The notes under the pieces were generated by a model. The model was given only the letters and a program-made list of their open reading frames with translations. It searched no databases and was not told the DNA's origin. From assembly GCA_964035015.1 (NCBI GenBank), contig OZ036014.1:605001-669000 (forward strand): a DNA stretch of 64,000 nt, in the 5' to 3' direction. The position numbers were made by a program, and so were the translations under genes. Of the stretch, positions 40,701-52,168 are shown one piece after another. Position 1 is the stretch's first letter, and each line of letters begins with the position of its first letter. Origin of the DNA: Corallium rubrum. Lineage: Eukaryota > Cnidaria > Anthozoa > Scleralcyonacea > Coralliidae.

Positions 40701-43700
40701 AGCCTAAAAGTGGTTAACAAGTTTAGTTTTTCTTTGATTTCAAGCTGTTTTTGCAACCCAGTTCACCAAATTCAGCTTCATTTTCTCTCGGTTATACAGT
40801 AAAAGGGACTGGGGTTGACGTGCATGGCGGCCCCCATGTTGGCTTCAAAACGTGCAAGCGAGTTAGCGTTCCAGTTTATTTAGAGTTCAATGGTGGAGAC
40901 TCATTTGCACTTATTGAGTGTGAGGGGCCACTCATTGAGTGGGAGTGGGAGTTAGCTTTCAGAATACAGGCGATAAAACTCGCGCGTTTTAACTTTCTGA
41001 GGTTTTCATTGGTATACGATTTGTTTCACTGGTGAATAATATCATCTCGACTTTCTGAGTGACGAGACGTTTTACGAAAACCATGCACGTCAGGCAAATA
41101 CTTTGCCGAATATACGTTGCTATCGGTTTTAAGTATAGGTTATTTTGAGGCCACGAGGGGATATGTGATTTATTCACCTCATGGGTGAGGTTGACAGGAG
41201 TCACAATAGAAATGAAATATTGAGGGGAATATTAGAGGGGAATATTAATCAGTTGTTTTGCCGGGGCTATTGAATATATTCCCCGAAAAGAACAAAGGAA
41301 ACCGAGGCATACTCGGCGAGGTTGACATGATTTCATAAGATAAGGAGTGGTGCGGGGGATATTAGACGGGAAGATTAGAGGAGAATATTATAGCGAGGAA
41401 TAATATTAGAGGGGAATATTAGAGCCTTAGAGGGGGAATATTAGAGGGGAACATTAATCTATTGGTTTGCCAGGGGCTATTGAATATATTCCCCTAAAAG
41501 AACAAAGGAAACTGAGCCAGGTGTAAAAAAAAAACAAACGGTTAAGCACCGCTTTTGCTTTTTTCAGGATGATATATTGAGTCTATGTATTTGTGATACG
41601 ACTTCTGAGGATGATGTACATGTTAATGACCTTCTTGTGGATGAGGGATTTGCAATATTCAGTGGGAAACAAGGTATTGTACCAGGAACACCAACTTTGG
41701 AAATATTACAACTGATACGTGGTACTTTAACAAAATTCAGAATATGTTACAATATTGACAAGGAAGCCACGCACAAATTACCTACCTTATCTTTTTGGTA
41801 GTATGCTTATAATTTTAACTTTTGTGTCGGACTCTCGGACCAGTCCAAATATTTCAGTGTTTTCCCGCTCTTTTTCCGAGGACGAGCTCGGACGTCGCAC
41901 ATGCGCAAAATGTTTGGCAGCGGTATACATGTAGCCTGCGTAGCGGATGTCTTAAAAATGGTATTTGGTATACATAAAGGTATAAAAATTTGGAAGTAAA
42001 GTATTTTGTTGGTTTTTCTCTTTCAGATTCTAGTGATCATGTTGCACCGCCAGGATTAAGTTTACCAGACGAAAGACAAAAGGCACTAAATCAAGAAATC
42101 AACTTAAACGCAATAAACCATTCATTTCCAGGTAGAAATTAAAACTTCTTTAAATAGAGAATAATACATGGATGTGCGGAAATATGAAATTTATTTCGAG
42201 TGTTGACCAGGATATCTCACGAGTGAGCGAAGCGAACGAGTAAGATATCTTGGTCAACACGATTTATATTTATTATATAAAAAAATTGTCCTATTGCCTT
42301 ACAAAAATTGCATTAAACTATAATGCTGATTCAGCGATAATCGTCACATGTGAGTTTATCATGAATAATCACACATGTGAGATTATCATTTTTGCGTCTA
42401 CGTTGCTATAGCAACGTAAACGTTATGTATCCGTAAAAAGATATCTGGGTATTCGCACTTTTGTGACGTAATAGGTAACTGATATAGCAGATTCGTCGGC
42501 ACATGAACGATCTTCTTACGAATAAAGCGGTGTGTGCCGATTTGTGCCGGGGTATGAACGAAGTAAGTAACAGCCTAATGTGATCTAGTAGTGACAAATC
42601 ATGTGATCAAGTGCCTCTGCTATTCTTACTTCGTCCATCTTGTTTTATGAACGATCGGAAATAAAGTTGCTGTCTCTTTCGATTTCGGCAAGATTTTGTC
42701 AAGGTAAGAAACTAGTTATAATTAGCCAAAGACTGCAACACCTCAGTGCTTCTCACTATAATAGCAGAATTGATGGATTTTACATTTATGGAACTGCTTG
42801 AGTAAATATTTTCATCAACTTCTGAAAGACCAATCAAGTCAACACAAGTTGTAGTCCAAAGTTGTAATATTTAAATAGAAAATCCACAATTTTAATAATT
42901 GTCGGTCTAGAAGGCTTATGAAACAGTTAAATTTCATCATATCCATCATATACAGCTTGGCGTGAGCACTTTACAGCGAATCTGTATGATATCTTGGTCG
43001 GACAGCTACCTTTATGTCATTTTGTGATCTGAAGATTGAAACATCTCACCTGAATTTATTTACATGTTCAATCAAGAATCACTTGCCAATGATGGTTGAA
43101 AAATGAAAAGTATACTATTTATCATGTACTGTGGCATCAACTAAAGTTTAGTCAGGCTAAAATGTATACAGCATATGCATGCATAATGGACGTTTAATAC
43201 AGATTCCTTAATAAATCCTGCAATCATTGCATGTTCAGAGTAAAGCATAGTTTTTCACTGTCATTCAAATATTTCACAATATTTAATTTCCTACTGGTAA
43301 TCAGTTGAACATTACCATTGACAAGTAAACTATTATTAAATTGTGAAAGACAGCATGTGACATATTATGACAGTATTATTTATATAGTGTATGGTAATAC
43401 ATGTAATGGTATATAGTAACAAACATCCTAAACTAGTCAAATATTGACAAAGATTCTGTAAAGATTCTTGTGTATTTTATCAAATTAAATTGGCCATTTC
43501 CTGTTTTAGTATATTTATTGTTTGCTCCAATTTTATATTAACTTATTACAGTGTCTGTCAGTCTATTTGATGATTATCTTAACCATAAGGTGCTTGTGAT
43601 GGGAATTTACTTACTATACTAGTGCGTTACGAGTTTGGAAATTCGCGCAAGTACAAGGAAAATTGGGTAGTCTATCTATAGATTTATGCATCTATCATCG

Positions 43701-46700
43701 GCTTCCCCCTGGGGCTGACCCCTGGGGAACCCCTGGGAATCCAGAGGCTTTTGTTGATTTTTTACCTTTCCTTGTTCTCCCAGGCTGTGGGGAATTGGCA
43801 ACATTTTGCTCAATCGTATATTACCCACGGGTCTTATACCCCGGGGGTTTTGTCTTGAGTGGTCAGTGGTTGGTGTTATCATGGCGGGATTTCCTGCAGT
43901 TTGGGAGCATTTTTTCAAGGTTTTGACAGTGGGCTATTTCGAGAGTATTTTATAATATAGTATACCCATACAAAACATGCCTGTTTATAATGCGTAGTGG
44001 CAAATTCAACTGAGGAATTTGTTAGCAAAGATATGCATGATTATATTGTCATTGAAATTCGGTTCGAATAATATTTGCCATATTTTAACATATATAAATA
44101 TATATTGGCATATTATTAAACATTAATGGTCATATAATGGTTGCACTGTAAACTGTTATTACAACTAGTTTATTATCATAATATAACAAATTGTCCTTTT
44201 TTTATTTATGAAAAATGTAATTTCTCTTAAAGTATTCAAGTCACACAGAATCTTGTACCCAGGGGGTGGGGGCTTTTTCCAATTTTTTCCCAATAGATCA
44301 TGCCCTGTACCCTAGGGGTATTTCTTGTGATTGTAATGGACTCTTGGACAAATCCCCCTGGGTCCCCGGGGGTCGGCCCCAGGGGGAAGCCGATGATAGA
44401 TGCATTAAACGTAGACGCATGTACGCATTTGCGTGCCTATTTTTATTAGTGGCGGGAAATCAATAAAATACTCTATTTTATATAATAAGAATACTTATTC
44501 GGTTTTTATAAAAGTAGCGTGCTGCGTAGGCAGTGTTGAAACAACAATAGAATTATAGTAAGGTTTGATGTACTGCCAAAACAGAGAACGTAGGAGTCTA
44601 ACGTTTCGAGCGAAGGCCCCTCATCTGACGGAGGACCTTCGCTCGAAACGTTAGACTCCTACGTTCTCTGTTTCGGCAGTATATCTAACCTCACTATATT
44701 TTGACTATTCGGTTTGTAGGTTTTTTAGATAACTGTGATTAAGGTATAAAGACACGAGGCGATAACTGAGATTTTTATACCTGATAAAACACGAACCGCG
44801 GCTTCAAACATGAACATTTCGTAAGTTAATTGACGCAAGTTAATTGACCTGGTGTGAGCCGTAAGATTCAGCCAGAGATTTATCAAAAACGGCAAGCGTT
44901 TCTCTAGCACATATAAAGACACTCATTAAACATTGGATTTCTTTTGTTTTTTCTTATGAATTATTAATGATTTTCTGAATTACAAAAACACTGAGGAAAA
45001 TGCAGTTTAACCAATCAAAGGTTTCAAAGCACCCCACGTGACTTCTGTCCAGTTTATATTGTCTATGACAAAAGTAGCAACAAATCTGAAATTTACCTTA
45101 GCTAATCATACTTCTGTTTTAGATTATTCTATTCCTTTGAACCCATACTCTGGCGTATCAAGGTATCTGCACAAAGTTTTTGTTACCACGAGTCTCAATC
45201 TCTTTTTGAATTGGCCATTTCCTAAAAGAGTTGAAGACACTGAACTCTGTATAAACTGGATGGGCCCTTCCCTATGGCCAGCAGTCAAACATTTCGTGCC
45301 AGTCGCCGCCATCTTACGTAGTGGAACATATGACGCATTGCGGCCTTAGAACTTGTTCCCAATCCCAAAGTTGACTGGCATAAGCAATCTTGACGTCAGC
45401 ACGGTCAGATTAACCGGGGGGAGGAATATTAAGTACTCTGTGCCGGGGGAGTCGGAAAAGCCGTAAAGCAAACAACAGATGCCGGTTCGTTTAGTTTTCA
45501 CCGTTTAACAACAAATACAGTCGAAAGATGGCAAGTACACAACACGAGATATTGTTAAGGCATTAAGATTACTATAAAAGGTACAATTTAAGACTTGGAA
45601 TTGAATTCTTCGTAGATTTTATAGTCTGTTTTTCAGTTTATATTATCGTGAAGTTTCCTCGTCGGCACTGAAGAAAAACAACGAAATTTAAAGGTTTTAC
45701 AGCTCAGCAATAGAAACAAGTACAAGAAATTAGCGTCTTAAACCTTATTAAGTACTTCTTGTGTCCTTACATTCGTTTAAATTTTCTTAAAAGAACTCTT
45801 TTTGTCTGTTTTCAATCTACGAAAGCTATGAACTTCAGTGGCAGCCATGTTGGGTAGTGGTCACGTCATCATTACAACTGGCACGCAAAATCCGGCCCAA
45901 TGGCCCATCCAGTTGTATATAGAGATCAGTGGTTGAAGACTGCTGACGGGTTCAGGGACGTAGCCAGGATTTTCAAACGGGGGGAGCCGAAATCAAAATA
46001 AATTTTTAGGGGGGTCTGGGGGCATGCTCCCCCGGGAAATTTTGAAATCGAGAGTCGCTGAAATGCCTTTTCCTGGCTTTTGGAGGAAGATTTTACAGAT
46101 TCTAAAGGTTAAAAAACGTCATATAACATACTCAAAACACGCAAACCTCACATAGATACTCAAAATGCATACACTCTGTAGATTGGATACCCTGTTTACA
46201 GTTTATTTCCTGACATAATTCATATTGTATCGGTTTTGTAGTTACATGTCTGTTGTTTTATATCAAAAGTGGGGGGGGGGGGGGGGGAGCCGCGGCTCCC
46301 CCTCTGGCTACGTCCCTGGACGGATTAGGAACGCTATGGTACTTGGGATCGCGTGGAGGGACAGATTTCATGCTTGGTCCACGAGCGCTCAATCCTCTTT
46401 ACCAGTCTTCAACCGTTTTCGGTAATTGGCGATACAAAAACCCTCTAATTATAAATTCTCCCTTTCTGTCATTATTTAGTTATGGTCTTATGCCTCTGAT
46501 TAACATTCCTCCAACCGAGCCATTCGTAGCCGTACCGTTGGATGAAAAGCCGCCTATTTGTGAAGGTATAAAATATCTCAAAGCATCGAAATTTTTCTTT
46601 CCTGATATTTTGGGTTCTTTTTATCGAACACATTGAATTTTGATTTCTTGCTATTGCATACTGAATTTCTTTTTACCTAGTCTTAGAAGAGAAACCAAGC

Positions 46701-47604
46701 GCTGAAGATCTTGAGTTCATGCGCCAAGTTTGCGAGGAGCTTTCTGATGAAACATGTACAAGTGTAACAGTGAGAAGGTGAATATATTAGTAATTATTGT
46801 TGTCATAATCACCATCGTCGTCATCACCATCACCATCACCATCATCATCATCATCTTCATCATTATCATCCCCACCATTATTATCATCATCATCATCATT
46901 ACCATCATCATCATTATAACCACCATTATTATCATCATTACCATCACCCCCATCATTATCATCACCACCATTATTATCATCATCATCATCATTACCATCA
47001 TCATCATTATAACCACCATTATTATCATCATTACCATCACCCCCATCATTATCATCACCACCATTATTATCATCATCATTACTATCATCATTATCATCAC
47101 CACCATTATTATCATCATTACCATCATCTTCATTATCATCACCACCATTATTATCATCATCATTACCATCACCCCCATCATTATCATCACCACCATTATT
47201 ATCTTCATCATTACCATCATCACCACCATCATTATCATCATCATTACCATCCTCACCACCATCATTATCATCACCACCATTATTATCATCATCATTACCA
47301 TCATTATTATCACCACCATTATTATCATCATTGCCATCATTATCACCACCATTATCATCATCATTACCATCATCATTATCATCATTATTATCACCACCAT
47401 TATTATCATCTTCTTTACCATCATAATCATCATTATCATCATCATGGTTATCGTCGTCGTCGTCATCATCATCATTACCATCATGATCCTCATCATTATC
47501 ACCAGCATTATCACCAGCATTATCATAACCATCATTCTCATCATCATGATTGTCATCGTCGTCATCATTACCATCAGCACCATTATCATCATTTTACCAC
47601 CATT

Positions 47605-47697
<93 letters not shown>

Positions 47698-47717
47698 AAC
47701 ATCATCATCACCATCAC

Positions 47718-47773
<56 letters not shown>

Positions 47774-50700
47774 CTGTTCAACACTCTGAACCTTGCATCA
47801 GCACTGGCCATACCACTGACACAATTTCACCTTCTGCCTTCTTAACATCCTTGTGCCGTCAAATATCTCTCCAACCTTATTTCTTCTTGTTTAATATTCT
47901 TAAATATTATCTGCTTACCTATTTTGTTAAGGTTGGACCTTCCTGACAATAAGTTTGTCCACTTGATAAACTATCAAGGCAAGCCGTACGTTGTTCGTCC
48001 TGAAATCTCGGCTCTCCTTTGGGAGAGCGATCTTTTACGGCCCATGGTAAGAAAACGTTTACCTTGGCGTCTGCTAATTATTTGAATTTTAATGGTATGA
48101 CGAGTTTTTTAGGCAGCAATATTTACATTCAAAATGAAAATACTTTCCCACTTCCGCTTCTGTAGTTGGTTGTGTATTACTGTATTTCTGTAGCCGCTAC
48201 TGAAGCGTGAGGAAAGTCTAGCGAAAGTCGCCAATTCTTAATGTATATTCGTCTGTTGGTATCGATTTGCAGGGCTCAAAATAACGTTTCACGTTACGCC
48301 GGTCATGGTGACTGGTCAGTTCCAATTGTGACCGGTCAAAGGCGTTTTTTGACCAGTCAGATTTCACGACGCCCCCCCCCCAAAAAAAAAAAACAAACCC
48401 CAAAACAAAACAAAACAAAACAAAACAAAACAAAACAAAACAAAACAAAACAAAACAAAACAAAACAAAACAAAAACCAACAAACCCCCAAATAAACCAA
48501 CAAAAAAAAACCCAACAAAAACAAACAAACAAACACAACACAACACAACACAACACAACACAACACAACACAACATAACATAACACATGTAAAGTATATT
48601 CTACGCTATACATATAAGCTAGTACTGATATGAACGTTTGTGATAAAAAGGAAATGCATGCATAGTTCACTTCAGTATATATCAGACATTATGAAACGGG
48701 TCTACAACAGCACAACAACAATCATTTTAAGTTCCTTCAAAGGGAAGTAATAAATTAATTGAAAGTTAATATGACCGGTCAAAATGACCGGCGTTATACA
48801 AATTTGACCGGTCACATTAAAAATTTGGCCGGTCATTGACCGGTGACCGGCCGTTATTTTAAGCCCTGAAATTTGGGATAAACATCCATTGTATTATGAA
48901 TAAATGGCCAGTTAAAGCTAAATTATGCTATTTATGTGCCGTTTTCAACAAAAACATGTCTCAGGCTTCGGTAGCGGCTACAGAAATACAGTAATACGCA
49001 ACGAACAACAGAAGAAGAAGTGGGAAGGTATTTCCATTTTGACTGTAAAGGCGGCATTAAGAGGAGTTGACTGGATTTTCAAGTACCGTACGAAGAATTC
49101 ATTTCAGTCCGAAGTATAACCAAGCATGGGAACGACTTCCAACTTGAAAGCGGACAACTCGGAGTCGGATACTTTGAATGACTTCTCAAAACATTATGCA
49201 TGTCTGAAAAAACTCCAAAGCAGTTCAAGTCTTTTGCTCAATACGGTAGCTAAGCTGGAGTTTTTACAGTAGTTCCTTGTTCTGAGCCTGTACTGAAGTG
49301 TTTCACTTCTTTTTATTTAACTTTCTTTACAGCTACGGCAAAAAAAGATGGTTGTTCCGAAAGAAGTTATCGCAAGAGAAGACAACGAAGATTTATTCAA
49401 TGAATTAAAGAGGTCGTTATATTAATAGATTCTATAATTAATTGTTTGAACGTTTTCATGGCGATAAAGTAATATTTTACGTGGTGTTTCCACAAAACTT
49501 ATTTATATTAGATTCTATAATCATCTCCACCTAATGTCTTATCCCAAAGGTAACAGTTTTGTTTTCCCGAGAGTCTCGAGGCTGTTTAAATGGATTTTGA
49601 CTGAGCTTTTGTAGTCCAAGCGGGCACTACAATTGTTGGACTTTTTCCTCGCGGGAAACATCTGATTTGTCTAATACCACCTGACCATGTCAGTCTGAGT
49701 TACATTCAGCGAAAAGCAGTAAACCCTATATATAACTGCAGTGGTATCTGCATGCCAGTCATCGGCCGGGCGAGGATTGAAGCCAAACATGGCAGACATG
49801 TATAGGCCTGAAGTACGTTTAGTTTCAGTCTTTACTCGGTTTTGTAAGTAAGTTCTGGGCTTCTGACATCATATTAGACCGCGTAGAGGACTGAGACTAC
49901 ATGTACTTCAGGCCTATACATGTCCACCATATCAAACTCTCTGTGTTTACTCCTTTATCTCCCTGTTCATTAACTTCTGGTTGTATTTTAGACTCAAAGT
50001 AGCTGACTTTGGCGACAGTGACGAAGTCAAGGAGTTCACGTCTCTGTACGAACTATCCACGTAAGTACCCTATAGGCCCTATCTATCCCTCCTCCGTAGG
50101 TTCACCAACGATTAAACACTCTCACTCTCTCCATAGGATTCCAGGAATTTTAGAAACATTTAAGCATCCCTCTGCCGAGCTCGTTCAAAGATTGAAGGAA
50201 GAGAAAATGATCTTTGAGCAAAATCCAAGCACGTATTGGCGGGATGATGTGAGTTGATTTCAACACACTTCTCGGCGTTTGATATTCATTCCTCGTGTTT
50301 GATATATTACTATACACTTGTTGACTGGCGCCGAGGGAAACATCGAGTTTTACGGACCCGAAGGCTTCAATGTCACCCGAGGGCTTTAGCCCGAGGGTGA
50401 CATTGAAGCCTGAGGGACCGTAAAACTCGATGTTTCTCGAGGCAAAAGTCAACAAACGTTTTGTTATATACCAAAGACTTTTAAAATACAAAATACCAAA
50501 CTGACTCGAAACTTGCAAAAGGCAAAAAGACTTACCAAAACACTTTGACTTTGTCTTCGTAATTTCAATTCAACTAAACAAATACACCAAACTCAACAAG
50601 TACAAAGAACAGCTTTAAATTTATCCAGGTTTTCTTCAGACCTTCTTTAAAGAGATGTATATATTCTTTCCTTTGGAAAATGGACTATTTCATACCAAAC

Positions 50701-52132
50701 AAGCTCGAAACAGCTCTTGTTTTCAAAATGTTCCGAAAAGTCCAAAGTTCTTGATCTGATGTAATAATTGCGTACTCACGTGAACAACGCATGATTAAAG
50801 CGACGTTAGAGGGAAACATTGCACTGTTTCCTTCTTCATTGTTGACGTCAGAGGGAAACATTGAGTTTGTTAAACAACACGTGACCATGATTTGGCCAAT
50901 AGGATTTCATCTTTGGCAAACAAAAGTCTTTGGTATATAACAATTTGTTTTGTTTGTGGTTTTCGGACTTTTTTCTACACTTGGGCACACTGGACAGTGT
51001 CCATACCAAAATGTTTAAAAACTTAACCGTATTATTTAAATATCTAGAAAGACGATGCTAACGATGGAACGGATGATTCGTGTCAGGTAAGGAAGTTAAT
51101 TTTTCTCATTGATATGCGAAAAACAATTTAATTTTAATGTTGAGCCCATTCTCCGGTCCCTATACGAGAACAATGCAAGCTGATTGGTTCATGAGTGGTG
51201 GGATCCTACGATATTGATGCCCCGGACCAAATACGGATTTTTTCTCGCGAAGTAAGGGCGAGTAAGTTTTGGCGGGAAAATTTCTAAGTTGATTCGAAGA
51301 GAAATAAAAGAGAAGTATGTATCTTTGTTCAAATATTCCGACCAATAAAGTGTATTGGAACATTTCTGCTGGTTTTCTTTAAAACTGTTTACGCAAAAGA
51401 GCTGAACTGGTATAAACAAGAAGTGATACGAAAAAAGCTAACAGGTAAGGTAACGGACGAGAACAGCGTTCAACATTTAAAAAGAAAATGAACCAAAAGC
51501 CATATAATAAATTCTTCATAAGCCTCGTTTATCTATTTATTTATTTATTTGTTTGTTTGTTTGTTTGTTTGTTTGTTTGTTTGTTTGTTTGTTTGTTTGT
51601 TTGTTTGTTTGTTTGTTTGTTTGTTTGTTTGTTCGTTTGTTTGTTTGTTTGTTTACTTGTTTGTTTACTTGTTTGTATCTGTATATTTGTTTGTTTGTTT
51701 GTTTGTTTGTTTGTTTGTTTGTTTGTTTGTTTGTTTGTTTGTTTGTTTGTTTGTTTGTTTGTTTGTTTGTTTGTTCATTTATTTATTTATTTGTATGTTT
51801 GTTTATCTATTTGTTTGTTTGTTTGTTTGTTTGTTTGTTTGTTTGTTTGTTTGTTTGTTTGTTTGTTTGTTTGTTTGTTTGTTTGTTTGTTTGTTTGTTT
51901 GTTTGTTTGTTTGTTTGTTTGTTTGTTTGTTTGTTTGTTTGTTTGTTTGTTTGTTTGTTTGTTTGTTTGTTTGTTTGTTTGTTTGTTTGTTTGTTTGTTT
52001 GTTTGTTTGTTTGTTTGTTTGTTTGTTGGTTTGTTTGTTTGTGTGTCTCTGTTTGTTTGTTTGTTTGTTTGTTTGTTTGTTTGTTTGTTTGTTTGTTTGT
52101 TTGTTTGTTTGTTTGTTTGTTTGTTTGTTTGT

Positions 52133-52168
<36 letters not shown>

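Noticed and set aside
45038-45349. 103-codon plus-strand frame as a gene
   Set aside because: Its 3' half lies in a hAT-like element and it has no domain; partly mirrored on the other strand.
46478-46565. Shorter exon 13 starting after TTATTTAG (46480)
   Set aside because: It would enter in the wrong phase from exon 12 and hit a stop; the longer exon from 46329 keeps phase and is open throughout.
46717-47845. 360-codon frames on both strands
   Set aside because: Poly-Met/Asp/Ile and poly-Ser products of ATC repeats, overlapping on both strands in an intron.
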